The notes under the pieces were generated by a model. The model ran no database searches and was not told the DNA's origin. It saw only the letters and a list, made by a program, of their open reading frames with translations. From NCBI GenBank assembly GCA_051877575.1, contig JBJEJA010000028.1:62001-126000 (forward strand): a DNA stretch of 64,000 nucleotides. Reading direction: 5' to 3'. The DNA is from UBA2882 sp051877575. GTDB lineage: Bacteria > Bacillota > Clostridia > Lachnospirales > Lachnospiraceae. Of this stretch, positions 34,059 to 43,445 are shown piece after piece. The first letter of the stretch is position 1. The number at the start of each line of letters is the position of its first letter. The position numbers were made by a program, and so were the translations under genes.

Positions 34059-35072
34059 ATGGCGCGGAATGAACAGAATATAACGGGACTCCAGAAGGCT
34101 GCAGTTCTATTGATCGCGCTGGGCCCTGAGAAGTCTTCCCAGATATTCAAGCATTTAAAAGAAGAGGAAATAGAGGAACTGACGCTGGAAATTGCCAATA
34201 CCAGAAGTATTACGCCACAGCTCAAAGAGGATGTGATCAATGAGTTTTATGAGGTGTGTCTGGCACAGCAGTATATTGCCGAGGGCGGTATCGGATATGC
34301 CAAGGAGCTGTTGGAAAAGGCGCTGGGAGCGGAAAAGGCGATGGATGTCATCGGCAAGCTGACTGCTTCTTTGCAGGTAAAGCCTTTCGAATTTGTAAGG
34401 AAGGCAGACGCTTCCCAGATATTGAACTTTATTCAGGACGAGCATCCGCAGACCATTGCTTTGATTTTGTCTTATTTATCGCCGCAGCAGGCATCCATGA
34501 TTCTTTCCGCATTGACGCCGGACAGACAGGCGGATGTGGCAAGGCGTGTGGCTACCATGGACAGAACCAGTCCGGATGTGATCAAAGAGGTGGAAAGAGT
34601 GTTGGAAACCAAGCTTTCTTCTCTGGTAAACCAGGATTACACCATTATCGGCGGTGTGGATGCGGTCGTAGAGATTTTGAATGCAGTAGACAGAGGAACA
34701 GAAAAACATATTATGGAAACGCTGGAATTCGAAGATCCGGAGCTGGCAGACGAAATCCGCAAAAAGATGTTTGTGTTCGAGGATATTTTGCTGTTGGACG
34801 ACAGAGCCATTCAGAGAGTGCTGCGTGATGTGGACAATAACGATCTGGCAATTGCCCTGAAGGGTTCCACGGAACAGGTGCAGAATGCAATCTTCAACAA
34901 CCTTTCCAAACGTCTGGCAGCCATGATCAAGGAAGATATGGAATTTATGGGTCCGGTGCGAATGAAGGATGTAGAAGAAGCACAGCAGAAGATTGTAAAT
35001 ATTATCAGAAAACTGGAAGACTCCGCGGAGATTATCATTTCCAGAGGCGGAGGTGACGAGATTGTTGTCTAG
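34059..35072 (+). CDS. fliG: Flagellar motor switch protein FliG
   Basis: This 337-residue cytoplasmic rotor protein has N-terminal FliF-binding, middle (EHPQTIALILSYLSPQQAS, FliM-binding) and C-terminal torque domains (MFVFEDILLLDDRAIQRVLRDVD, with the charged residues that contact the MotA stator). Its length is typical. The fliH reading frame begins inside its last codons. Confidence 0.96.
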   Translation: MARNEQNITGLQKAAVLLIALGPEKSSQIFKHLKEEEIEELTLEIANTRSITPQLKEDVINEFYEVCLAQQYIAEGGIGYAKELLEKALGAEKAMDVIGKLTASLQVKPFEFVRKADASQILNFIQDEHPQTIALILSYLSPQQASMILSALTPDRQADVARRVATMDRTSPDVIKEVERVLETKLSSLVNQDYTIIGGVDAVVEILNAVDRGTEKHIMETLEFEDPELADEIRKKMFVFEDILLLDDRAIQRVLRDVDNNDLAIALKGSTEQVQNAIFNNLSKRLAAMIKEDMEFMGPVRMKDVEEAQQKIVNIIRKLEDSAEIIISRGGGDEIVV

Positions 35073-35937
35073 TCCCAATTTGTATAAATTCAATCAGGTG
35101 ATTTTGCAGGATTCGGAGGCCAGAGTCATCGATTCCAATGAGAAGATGGCGGAGAAGATCGCAGAACTTTCCAAAAGTCTGCAGGGCAGCATTGAAGAAG
35201 AGAACGGAGAGGATTTTCCGGAAGAATTTTCCGGCGGTATCGATGCATTACAGGTATCGCAGCTGCTGGATGAGGAAAGCGGAAATGTGATCAAAGCGGA
35301 GCCTGTTTATGAGGGACCCGTACCGGAGGAAGTGCTGGCACAGGCGCAGGAACAGGCAGATGCCCTGTTGGAGCAGGCAAGACAGGAAGCGGAAGCCATG
35401 AAAAGCCGTGCATATGAGGAAGGTATGGCTCAGGGGCAGGCGGACGGCTATGCAAAGGGCAGCCGGGAAGCGGAAGCACTTAAGGAGCAGTTGCGCCAGG
35501 AGTATCAGGAAAAAGAAGAACGGCTGACCAGGATTTATCAGGAAAAAATTGAAGAGATAGAACCGGGTCTTATTGATGTGCTGACGGATATTTATGAACA
35601 TATTTTCTGCGTAAAAATATCGGATTACAGGGATGTGGTAGTGCATCTGCTGGGAAATACCCTGCGAAAAATGGAAGGGAGCATGGAATATTTGATCCAT
35701 GTATCGAGAGAAGATATTCCCTTCGTCAGTATGCAGAAAGAAGCATTGTTGGAAGCGGGCGGAGTCGTCAATGCCCATTTTGATATCGTGGAAGATCTGA
35801 CATTGAAAAAAAATCAGTGTCTCATCGAAACGGAAAACGGCATTTTTGACTGCAGTCTCGGGGTGGAATTGAAAGAGCTGAAAAAACAGCTTTTATTGCT
35901 TTCCTATGATGGGAAGGAAAAGCAAAAAGAAAGTTAA
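35062..35937 (+). CDS. fliH: Flagellar export ATPase regulator FliH
   Basis: The start is taken as TTG at 35062 because GGAGGTGA (35049-35056) is 5 bases upstream and the protein then begins MLSSPNLYK, similar to related FliH proteins. GTG at 35053 is an alternative. Either start overlaps the end of fliG. The 291-residue product has a Glu/Gln/Ala-rich helical middle (about 85-165, with EEGMAQGQADGYAKG) and a C-terminal domain like the V-ATPase E subunit. It tethers and inhibits the FliI ATPase. Confidence 0.85.
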   Translation: MLSSPNLYKFNQVILQDSEARVIDSNEKMAEKIAELSKSLQGSIEEENGEDFPEEFSGGIDALQVSQLLDEESGNVIKAEPVYEGPVPEEVLAQAQEQADALLEQARQEAEAMKSRAYEEGMAQGQADGYAKGSREAEALKEQLRQEYQEKEERLTRIYQEKIEEIEPGLIDVLTDIYEHIFCVKISDYRDVVVHLLGNTLRKMEGSMEYLIHVSREDIPFVSMQKEALLEAGGVVNAHFDIVEDLTLKKNQCLIETENGIFDCSLGVELKELKKQLLLLSYDGKEKQKES

Positions 35938-35951
35938 AGGGGCAGCATAGA

Positions 35952-37265
35952 TTGGCAAGTGCGGGAATGGATATCAAAAAATACGGAAAGGCATATGAGT
36001 TAACCTACTATAAAAAATTGGGAAAGGTTGTGAATGTGGTAGGATTGACCATTGAGTCCGCAGGGCCGGACGCTAAAATGGGGGATTTGTGCCGAATCTA
36101 TAAGGAAGGCAGAAGCGGGGAGTTTATCCTTGCGGAAGTGGTGGGCTTCAAAAATAAGCATACATTGCTGATGCCTTACGAGGCGACGGACCGTATCGGC
36201 GGCGGCTGCATCGTAGAAAATGAAGGAGAGCCGCTTTCTGTTCCGGTAGGAGAAGATCTGCTGGGCAAGACGCTGGATGGTCTGGGAAGACCCATAGAGG
36301 GAGAAGAGGTGCATTGCCTTCAGAGTTATCCCATAGAAGCGGCGGCACCGGATCCGTTGAAAAGAGAAATTATAGATACGATCCTTCCTTTGGGGGTGAA
36401 GGCGGTAGATGGTCTGATCACTGTCGGGAAGGGGCAGAGAATTGGAATTTTTGCCGGTTCCGGTGTGGGAAAATCTACCCTGATGGGTATGTTTGCACGT
36501 AACACCAGAGCCGATATTAATGTTATTGCATTGATCGGAGAGCGAGGCAGAGAGGTCCGCGAGTTTATCGAAAGGGATCTGGGACCGGAAGGTATGAGAC
36601 GGAGCGTGGTGGTGGTTGCCACTTCCGATAAGCCGGCGTTGGAGCGCAAGAAGGCGGCGCAGACGGCAACGGCCATCGCGGAATATTTCAGGGACAAGGG
36701 CAGGGATGTGCTGCTGATGATGGATTCGCTGACGCGTTTTTCCATGGCTCAGAGAGAAATCGGTCTTGCCAGCGGTGAGCCGCCGGTTACAAGGGGCTAT
36801 CCGCCCAGTGTATATTCGGAGATGCCGAGGCTGCTGGAACGGGCAGGCCGCAATGATGTGGGATCCATTACGGGATTATATACGGTTTTGGTTGATGGGG
36901 ATGACTTTAATGAACCCATTACGGATACAGCCAGAAGTATTCTGGACGGGCATATTATGCTGAACAGAAAGCTGGCCCATAAGAACCACTACCCGGCTAT
37001 CGATGTCTTACAGAGCATTTCCCGTTGTATGAGTCAGATTGCAGAGCCGGAGCATAAACAGGCTGCGGGGAAACTGAAGAATGTTCTGGCGACGTATCAG
37101 GATGCGGAAGATCTGATCAATATCGGTGCTTACAAAAAGGGAAGCAATCCGGATATTGATTATGCCATGGAAAAAATACGGGCAGTAAATGAGTTTTTGA
37201 TGCAGGAGACGGATGAGAAAATCCCGTTTGAAGAGGAGATACAGAGACTGATACAGCTTTTTTAG
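35952..37265 (+). CDS. fliI: Flagellum-specific export ATPase FliI
   Basis: This 437-residue F1-beta-like ATPase has Walker A GSGVGKST (169-176), the IALIGERGREVREF segment, Walker B (DVLLMMDSLTRFSMAQREI) and the RGYPPSVYSEMPRLLERAG loop. It energises type III export of flagellar subunits with FliH and FliJ. The start is TTG at 35952 with AAAGGGG upstream. ATG at 35967 is a possible shorter start. Confidence 0.95.
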   Translation: MASAGMDIKKYGKAYELTYYKKLGKVVNVVGLTIESAGPDAKMGDLCRIYKEGRSGEFILAEVVGFKNKHTLLMPYEATDRIGGGCIVENEGEPLSVPVGEDLLGKTLDGLGRPIEGEEVHCLQSYPIEAAAPDPLKREIIDTILPLGVKAVDGLITVGKGQRIGIFAGSGVGKSTLMGMFARNTRADINVIALIGERGREVREFIERDLGPEGMRRSVVVVATSDKPALERKKAAQTATAIAEYFRDKGRDVLLMMDSLTRFSMAQREIGLASGEPPVTRGYPPSVYSEMPRLLERAGRNDVGSITGLYTVLVDGDDFNEPITDTARSILDGHIMLNRKLAHKNHYPAIDVLQSISRCMSQIAEPEHKQAAGKLKNVLATYQDAEDLINIGAYKKGSNPDIDYAMEKIRAVNEFLMQETDEKIPFEEEIQRLIQLF

Positions 37266-37298
37266 GGACAACCGGTTGTTTCCGGATAAGGAGACGGT

Positions 37299-37757
37299 AT
37301 GAGTAAATTTATCTATCGGATGCAGAATATTCTGGAAATCAAAGACAAAATGGAACAACAGGCCAAAAATGACTTTGCGGCCGCAAATCTCCGGTTGATG
37401 GAAGAAGAGGAAAAATTGGAATTTTGTCTGAATAAGCGCAGGCGTCTGGAGGAAGCCGGTCGGGAACTGCTGCTTGCCGACAGACTTTCCCTTCTGGATA
37501 TTGAGGAAAACAAAAAACTGGTCGCCCACGCGGGAGAGCAGGTGCGGGCGCAGACTATTCAGGTAAGGATGGCGCAGAAGAAACTGGAGGAACAGCGAAT
37601 CCGTATGCAGAAAGCGATGCAGGAGAGAAAAACGCAGGAAATTTTAAAAGAAAAGGCGTTTGAAGTTTTCATGCAGGAGGAAAAGGCAGCGGAAAGCAAG
37701 GCGATTGATGAACTGACCAGTTATACACACGGTCAGAAAACGGATAGTGACAGGTGA
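37299..37757 (+). CDS. fliJ: Flagellar export chaperone FliJ
   Basis: This 152-residue, almost entirely coiled-coil protein begins with the FliJ-type MSKFIYRMQNILEIKDKMEQ segment. FliJ fits into the FliI hexamer like the gamma subunit of F1. Its position directly after fliI supports the call. Its stop overlaps the next start (TGATG). Confidence 0.85.
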   Translation: MSKFIYRMQNILEIKDKMEQQAKNDFAAANLRLMEEEEKLEFCLNKRRRLEEAGRELLLADRLSLLDIEENKKLVAHAGEQVRAQTIQVRMAQKKLEEQRIRMQKAMQERKTQEILKEKAFEVFMQEEKAAESKAIDELTSYTHGQKTDSDR

Positions 37758-38644
37758 TGGCGATGGCAAATGAAAATATGGAGCAGGCAAAGCCCGTGGA
37801 CCCAAAAGAGGAACGGAAACGCCTGAATGCCGAGAAAAAGAAATTAAAGCAGGAACAGAAGGAACAGAAAAAGGAAGCCAAAAGAAGGGCGAAAGAGCTT
37901 GCTTTAGAAGAAGCAAATATTGAAGATGATGATGACGGCGGCGGTTTTTCCGTTGTGATTGTGACAACAATCATTATTATCGTATGGCTTGGGATTCTTG
38001 CCCTTCTGGTCAAACTGGATGTGGGAGGCTTCGGTTCCAACGTGCTGGCACCGATTATTTCCGATGTCCCGGTTCTGAATAAAATCCTGCCGGAAAGTAC
38101 GGAAACGGAAGTGACAGACGGTGAAAGCTACGGAGGATATACCAATCTGAAGGACGCGGTGGACCAGATTGAAAAACTGGAGCTGCAGCTGGAGCAGGCG
38201 CAGTCCAATATGCAGGCGGATAGCGAAGAAATTGCCCAGTTAAAGAAAGAAATAGAAAGATTGTCTACTTTTGAATCAAACCAGATTGAGTTCCAGCGTA
38301 TTAAAAATGAGTTTTACGAAGAAGTAATTTATGCCGAAAACGGACCGGGAGCAGAGGAATATGCCAGATATTATGAGTCCATGGATCCGGAGACGGCGCA
38401 GAGTCTGTATAAAGAGGTTATAGCGGAAGAGGAAGAAAGTAAGGAAATCAAGGATTACGCACAGGCGTATTCCGAAATGAAGCCGAAGGAGGCTGCCGCT
38501 ATTTTTGAAGAGATGACGGGTGATCTGGATCTGGCGGCACGGATTCTGAGTGTCATGGAGCCGGATGACAGAGGAGCTATTTTGGGAGCCATGGATCCGG
38601 TAATTGCCGCTAAAATTACAAAAATTATGGATCCTGACTCTTAA
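37757..38644 (+). CDS. YlxF/MotE-like flagellar membrane protein
   Basis: This 295-residue protein has a very charged Lys/Glu N-terminal helix (about 10-50) and one membrane helix (about 65-87). An external coiled coil spans about 130-180. A C-terminal MgtE-N-like helical domain spans about 210-295 (YAQAYSEMKPKEAAAIFEEM, then AARILSVMEPDDRGAILGAM). This layout matches YlxF of B. subtilis and MotE-type stator chaperones. The ATG at 37757 overlaps the fliJ stop, suggesting coupling. ATG at 37763 is an alternative. Confidence 0.78.
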   Translation: MAMANENMEQAKPVDPKEERKRLNAEKKKLKQEQKEQKKEAKRRAKELALEEANIEDDDDGGGFSVVIVTTIIIIVWLGILALLVKLDVGGFGSNVLAPIISDVPVLNKILPESTETEVTDGESYGGYTNLKDAVDQIEKLELQLEQAQSNMQADSEEIAQLKKEIERLSTFESNQIEFQRIKNEFYEEVIYAENGPGAEEYARYYESMDPETAQSLYKEVIAEEEESKEIKDYAQAYSEMKPKEAAAIFEEMTGDLDLAARILSVMEPDDRGAILGAMDPVIAAKITKIMDPDS

Positions 38645-38719
38645 GGAACGGGTTATTTGTACCGATATATTCTATAGGCAGATCAGATACTGCACAATAT
38701 ATAGAAAGGAGGCGGACAA

Positions 38720-40150
38720 ATGACCAGTGCACCAATCAATGATTATCCGGCAATGCAGGTATATCGGAATACCAAAAGCGTTGATAACGGTGCTGCGTCT
38801 CAGACAGAGGAACTGTTCGGGAGCTTTCAGAACGCCATGAAACAGGCCAAAGGCGGACAGACGGAAAGTGTCGGAGAAACTTCCGGTCAGGCACAGACGG
38901 CAGGTAATGTCACAAGAACGGCAGATGTGTTTGTGAGCAAAGGGAAGAATGAAAAGACAGCGATACAGAATACGGATACATCGGAAAAGACGGAACGTTC
39001 CACAGCTGCCAAACAGACGAAAAAAACAGAAACGGTTGTCGACGAAGCGGCAAAGGAAACGGAAAAAGAAGTCGTTCAGAAAGTGGCGGATGAGCTGGAT
39101 GTGACCGAAGAAGAAGTGGAAGAGGCTATGGCAGCGTTGGGACTGACGGTTATGGATCTGACGGATCCGGCCAATATGGCGGCGCTTGTTACACAGCTGA
39201 CGGGAGAAAATGACCCGATGGCGCTTTTGACGGATGAAAACCTGTTTGAGACAATCCGGCAGTTGACGGTAGATGTGGGAGAAATCATAGAACAAAATGT
39301 ACAGGAGCTTTCAGAGGTCCTTGGAACGGATGCGGAAGAAGCACTTCACATGATACAGGATTTCATGGAAGGAACTGATCAAAAGGATGTCGAAACAGAG
39401 GTGGGTGTTGTGATTGAAGTGGATCACGAACTCCCCGATGAAGAAACCGGCGTAATCCGGGACGATGCTGTGAGCGAAAGCGATGCAGCAGAGGAAGAGG
39501 AGATTGCGGTATCAACGGAAAAAGAAACGATGCCGGAGCAGACAGCAGACCAAAAACAGAGCATGATGAACTTTAATCAGGAAAGTTCCCCGTTGATTAA
39601 TCAGACATTTGATACCGGAACGGTAGCGGCAGGAGAAGTTCAGCAGACGGAAATGCCTTTTACGTCTTATGTAGATACGGCTGATATCATCAATCAGATA
39701 GGGGAGTACGTAAAGATCCATCAGAGTGAAGGCTTGTCGGAAATGGAAATTTCCCTAAATCCGGAAAGCCTCGGCAATATTCACTTACAGGTGGCTTCCA
39801 GAGAGGGTGTTATTACCGCAACGATCACAACCCAGAATGACGAGGTCCGTGAAGCACTGATGGTTCAGGCAATGGTTTTAAAAGAGGAACTGAACGAACA
39901 GGGGCTGAAAGTCGAAGCGGTTGATGTAACCGTAGCCAGTCATGAATTTGAGAGAGATATGCAGAACGGCGGCGAAGAAGCCAAAAACTTATTTGAACAG
40001 CAGGTTCAGAAACAAACGAGACGCAGAATTGTCATTGACGGTCTGAAACAGGCAGAAGAAATGTTGGCCGATGAAAATTTGACAGATGCCGAAAAACTTC
40101 AGATCGACATGATGGCAAAAAGCGGAAACAGTGTAGATTTTACGGCATAA
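38720..40150 (+). CDS. fliK: Flagellar hook-length control protein FliK
   Basis: This 476-residue protein has a long variable, acidic, Thr/Glu-rich N-terminal region that acts as the ruler in this family. The conserved C-terminal Flg_hook domain spans about 335-420 (MEISLNPESLGNIHLQVAS, then VQAMVLKEELNEQGLKVE). FliK is exported and triggers the switch from hook to filament export. A short hairpin-prone leader (38668-38711) precedes AAAGGAGG and the start. Confidence 0.88.
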   Translation: MTSAPINDYPAMQVYRNTKSVDNGAASQTEELFGSFQNAMKQAKGGQTESVGETSGQAQTAGNVTRTADVFVSKGKNEKTAIQNTDTSEKTERSTAAKQTKKTETVVDEAAKETEKEVVQKVADELDVTEEEVEEAMAALGLTVMDLTDPANMAALVTQLTGENDPMALLTDENLFETIRQLTVDVGEIIEQNVQELSEVLGTDAEEALHMIQDFMEGTDQKDVETEVGVVIEVDHELPDEETGVIRDDAVSESDAAEEEEIAVSTEKETMPEQTADQKQSMMNFNQESSPLINQTFDTGTVAAGEVQQTEMPFTSYVDTADIINQIGEYVKIHQSEGLSEMEISLNPESLGNIHLQVASREGVITATITTQNDEVREALMVQAMVLKEELNEQGLKVEAVDVTVASHEFERDMQNGGEEAKNLFEQQVQKQTRRRIVIDGLKQAEEMLADENLTDAEKLQIDMMAKSGNSVDFTA

Positions 40151-40175
40151 TGAAAACAATGAAAGGAGAACCTTT

Positions 40176-40889
40176 ATGAGCGCAACAGCATCAGTGATTG
40201 ACGGCGTTTTACAGCAAAAGGTAAGTGGCGCCGACAGCGAAAAAAAGACTTCCAAGGCGACAAATTCATCCACGCTTGATAAGGATGCGTTTTTACAACT
40301 TCTGGTAGCGCAGATGAAATATCAGGATCCTTTGGAGCCTACTTCCAATACGGAGTATATTTCACAGTATGCCACATTCTCAGAATTGGAACAGATGCAG
40401 AACATGAGCAATACCATGGAATTATCCCGCGCGGCAAATCTGGTGGGACGGACGGTGGTTGTGGAATCCACTGATGATTCGGGACAGACAACAAGCGATA
40501 TGGGTGTGGTCGATTATATCAGTTATGAAAATTCCAAAGCACTTGTGTGGGTAAACGGTTCCTCATATTCCCTGGATGATGTAGTGGAAATAGCGGACGC
40601 AGAATACATAGAGGCTTATTCCATGGCACTGACTCTTGTAAATGCGGTAAATAAGCTGCCTTCGGCGGTAAATCTGTCATTAGGTGACAGAGACGCGGTG
40701 GAATCCATCAAAGAAACTTATGATTCCATGAGTGAATACCAGCAGAGTTTCGTTGCACAGGAAATCAGGGATCGAATTGATGAATATGTGCAGAAAATGG
40801 ATGAATTGGTTAAGCTCGATGAATTGCAAAACGAAAACAGTCAGGCTGGCGATGGCGGAAGCGGAGAAGAAACGGAAACCACAGTGTAA
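40176..40889 (+). CDS. flgD: Flagellar hook cap protein FlgD with extra C-terminal helical domain
   Basis: Residues 33-85 carry the FlgD signature (LDKDAFLQLLVAQMKYQDPLE, then ISQYATFSELEQMQNM). A small beta region to about 143 follows (GRTVVVESTD, VWVNGSSYSLDDVVEI). Residues 146-216 are not typical of FlgD: a helical segment ALTLVNAVNKLPSAVNL, DRDAVESIKETYDSM and DRIDEYVQKMDEL resembles the small helical repeat seen in many Lachnospiraceae cell-surface proteins. The last 20 residues are Gly/Glu/Thr-rich. FlgD caps the growing hook. Confidence 0.9.
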   Translation: MSATASVIDGVLQQKVSGADSEKKTSKATNSSTLDKDAFLQLLVAQMKYQDPLEPTSNTEYISQYATFSELEQMQNMSNTMELSRAANLVGRTVVVESTDDSGQTTSDMGVVDYISYENSKALVWVNGSSYSLDDVVEIADAEYIEAYSMALTLVNAVNKLPSAVNLSLGDRDAVESIKETYDSMSEYQQSFVAQEIRDRIDEYVQKMDELVKLDELQNENSQAGDGGSGEETETTV

Positions 40890-40923
40890 TAACCTATAAA
40901 AGCCGGGGAAGGGAGGAAACCAT

Positions 40924-41334
40924 ATGAATCAAATTCAGCAAAGCTTCCTTTCAAACCTGCAGATCAGGGAACAGTATTTTAATACATCCGGAGCGGTTGA
41001 TGCGGAAAGGGCAAAGGGGTCGGAAAAAGTATCCTTTCAGGATATTCTGGCGCAGAAAGAAAAGGAAACAGCGGCAGACGAACCAATAAAATTTTCCAAG
41101 CATGCATCCAGCAGATTGGCCGACAGGAATATTGAACTGACCGGATCACAGATGAGCAGACTGGCCGAAGGAACGCAGAAGGCCGGAGCGAAAGGAATCA
41201 GGGATTCGCTTGTGATGGTAGATAATCTGGCATTTATCGTAAATGTGCCGAATCATACAGTTATTACAGCGTTGGATCAGACACAGGCGGACGAAAAAAT
41301 TTTTACAAATATTGACGGAGCCGTAATTGCATAA
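40924..41334 (+). CDS. Flagellar operon protein, TIGR02530-like
   Basis: This 136-residue protein sits between flgD and flgE, the usual place for the small conserved flagellar protein family TIGR02530. Residues about 58-136 match its pattern (FSKHASSRLADRNIELT, then DNLAFIVNVPNHTVITALDQ). The role is poorly known, perhaps in hook assembly. No signal peptide or membrane helix is seen. Confidence 0.8.
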   Translation: MNQIQQSFLSNLQIREQYFNTSGAVDAERAKGSEKVSFQDILAQKEKETAADEPIKFSKHASSRLADRNIELTGSQMSRLAEGTQKAGAKGIRDSLVMVDNLAFIVNVPNHTVITALDQTQADEKIFTNIDGAVIA

Positions 41335-41411
41335 GCCGGACCTTTAGGAGGCTTACATGTTCCCGAATGACGGAAGGAACAACCGGTTCCAAACAGGAGG
41401 TCGATTTTACT

Positions 41412-43058
41412 ATGATGAGAGCATTGTATTCTGGTGTGGCAGGTTTAAAAACACACCAGACCAAAATGGATGTTATCGGTAATAACATCGCAAACGTAAA
41501 CACAACAGCATATAAGTCACAGTCCATTGTTTTCTCGGAGCTGATGTATCAGACAACACAGAAAGCTTCCGGTCCCAATGCGACCAGCGGAACGGCCGGA
41601 ACAAATGCAAGACAGATCGGTCTTGGTGTAAAATCGGGAGCCATCAGTACGGCAATCGATACAGCCGGAGCAACCCAGACAACGGGAAATCCGTTTGACC
41701 TGAGAATAACGGGAGATGCTTTCTTTATTGTCAGCGACGGAAGCAATAATTTCTTTACAAGAGACGGTTCTTTCTATGTGGACAGTGTGGGTAACCTGGC
41801 AATGTCTTCAAACGGATATAATGTTATGGGCTGGCAGGTGGATGAAACAACCGGTACCATTAAGAAAGATACCGTGTCCGCACTCCGCATTATGAGTGCA
41901 GAAAATATGACTTACCCTCCGGAAGCAACATCCAAAGCTTATGTTTCCGGTATCATTGATAAAAATGATGTGCAGGTATCTTCCGAAGCGGGAAAGATTA
42001 TGAACCTGAGCTTTTTCGATAATCTCGGTTATGCTTATACAGCTAAATTATCCATGAAGTCCACCGGAACGGAAGGACTCTATACGGTTGAATTGGCAGA
42101 CCTGCTGGATGAAAAAGGAAATCAGGTTGAAGTACCGGGAATTCAGTTTGGTACCACTCAGAGTATTTCCGATCCGAAAACATTGACATTGGGAAGCGCA
42201 TATTCCTATGATGATACGGCGAAAACCATTTCTTATCTGGGAGATGACGGTTCAACCAAAATAATCAATGTAAACAGTACGGCGTTGACAGATGAAGAAA
42301 AGAAGATTCTGGCAAATGCATACGGATATTCTTCCTATGATGAATTTAAGAAATTGTTTATTCAGGAAGGAACAACGACAACTGCGATTGATGCCAAAAT
42401 TGCACAGGGAAATCTGGGAGATGTGCTGGGCACAGACGGTTCATTATCTGTTGCGGGTAAAACCATTACCGGCGGTACGATCCAGTATGACGTTTCTACC
42501 GGCACGATCAAATCCGTTAACGGACTGACCAATGATCTGAGCCTGAAATTGTCGTTTGGAGACCGGGAAGCTCCGGCAGGACCGTTTACAACGATCAGCA
42601 TTGATTTTTCCGCATCTTCCAATTTCAATAACAATGCAACCAGTACCATCGGTGCGGATCCCGGAGATAAGGACGGTATGGGAGTCGGCCGTAAGCTGGG
42701 TGAACTTTCCGGTATTTCCATTCAGAAGGATGGTATGATCTATGCTTCTTACGATAACGGACAGACGAGACTGCTGGGGCAGATTGCGGTCGCAGAGTTT
42801 GCGAATGCATCGGGTCTGGAGAAAGAGGGAGATAATCTGTATTCCGCAACCCTGAACTCCGGTGAGTTTGACGGAATCGGTGTTGACATCTCGGCAGGAG
42901 GCGGCTACATGGAAACGGGTGTTTTGGAAATGAGTAATGTCGACCTTTCGGCAGAGTTTACGGAAATGATTACGGCACAGAGAGGATTCCAGGCAAACTC
43001 CCGTATTATTACGGTTTCCGATACACTTTTGGAAGAGCTGGTAAATCTGAAACGATAA
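41412..43058 (+). CDS. flgE: Flagellar hook protein FlgE
   Basis: The protein begins MMRALYSGVAGLKTHQTKMD, with the axial motif VIGNNIANVNTTAYKS. The start at 41412 follows AGGAGG at 41395-41400. An in-frame start at 41367 would add non-homologous residues. At 548 residues it is somewhat longer than enteric FlgE because of middle-domain insertions (about 170-400). The C-terminus (FTEMITAQRGFQANSRIITV) is canonical. FlgE forms the curved universal joint. A terminator follows the gene. Confidence 0.95.
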   Translation: MMRALYSGVAGLKTHQTKMDVIGNNIANVNTTAYKSQSIVFSELMYQTTQKASGPNATSGTAGTNARQIGLGVKSGAISTAIDTAGATQTTGNPFDLRITGDAFFIVSDGSNNFFTRDGSFYVDSVGNLAMSSNGYNVMGWQVDETTGTIKKDTVSALRIMSAENMTYPPEATSKAYVSGIIDKNDVQVSSEAGKIMNLSFFDNLGYAYTAKLSMKSTGTEGLYTVELADLLDEKGNQVEVPGIQFGTTQSISDPKTLTLGSAYSYDDTAKTISYLGDDGSTKIINVNSTALTDEEKKILANAYGYSSYDEFKKLFIQEGTTTTAIDAKIAQGNLGDVLGTDGSLSVAGKTITGGTIQYDVSTGTIKSVNGLTNDLSLKLSFGDREAPAGPFTTISIDFSASSNFNNNATSTIGADPGDKDGMGVGRKLGELSGISIQKDGMIYASYDNGQTRLLGQIAVAEFANASGLEKEGDNLYSATLNSGEFDGIGVDISAGGGYMETGVLEMSNVDLSAEFTEMITAQRGFQANSRIITVSDTLLEELVNLKR

Positions 43059-43097
43059 TTTTTAAGCTAAAATCATTAATAAACAATATATAACAAA

Positions 43098-43146
43098 ACA
43101 TAGGGATGTTTTCTGAGATATTTGGAAGATGTCCCTATGTTTTTAA
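43098..43146 (+). terminator. Rho-independent terminator inside the flagellar operon
   Basis: ACATAGGGA (43098-43106) pairs perfectly with TCCCTATGT (43132-43140), followed by TTTTAA. The loop is 25 bases. It lies between flgE and swrD in an otherwise tightly packed operon, so it probably splits or tunes transcription. Confidence 0.7.
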
Positions 43147-43233
43147 TATGAAAAGTGGTAAAATGTTCTCATACCTCATTGTTTATGGATCGCTGGAATA
43201 AGTATGGAAAAATACGGAAACGGGAGAGAAAAT
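43147..43233 (+). other. Leader region before swrD
   Basis: These 87 bases follow the internal terminator. A weak -10-like TAAAAT lies at 43159-43164 without a good -35. No sigma-D type promoter is evident. A separate promoter would be expected here if the upstream terminator is efficient, but none is convincing. Confidence 0.4.
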
Positions 43234-43419
43234 ATGATTGAAGTGACGCGCCTGAACGATACAAAAGTGTTGATAAATCCTGATTTGATAGAGTTTGTGG
43301 AGGAGACACCGGATACGGTGGTGACCTTTACTACCGGTAGGAAAATTATTGTAAAAGAAAGTAGACAAGAGATAAAAAATTTAGTAAAATTGTACAGAAA
43401 GGATATTTTTACTGATTAG
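43234..43419 (+). CDS. swrD: SwrD/FlbD family flagellar protein
   Basis: This 61-residue protein begins MIEVTRLNDTKVLINPDLIE and contains TPDTVVTFTTGRKIIVKES, the full pattern of FlbD/SwrD. SwrD increases flagellar motor power in B. subtilis and lies between flgE and the fliL or mot genes in many Firmicutes, as here. The start at 43234 is supported by CGGGAGAG. An upstream in-frame ATG at 43204 adds non-homologous residues. Confidence 0.9.
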   Translation: MIEVTRLNDTKVLINPDLIEFVEETPDTVVTFTTGRKIIVKESRQEIKNLVKLYRKDIFTD

Positions 43420-43445
43420 CATTAAGTAAGAAGGTATAATACATA

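Noticed and set aside
41367..41411. N-terminal extension of FlgE
   Set aside because: FlgE begins MRALYSG. The AGGAGG site lies inside the proposed extension, just before the ATG at 41412.
43147..43233. Sigma-D type promoter before swrD
   Set aside because: TAAA occurs but no GCCGATAA-like -10 lies at the required spacing.
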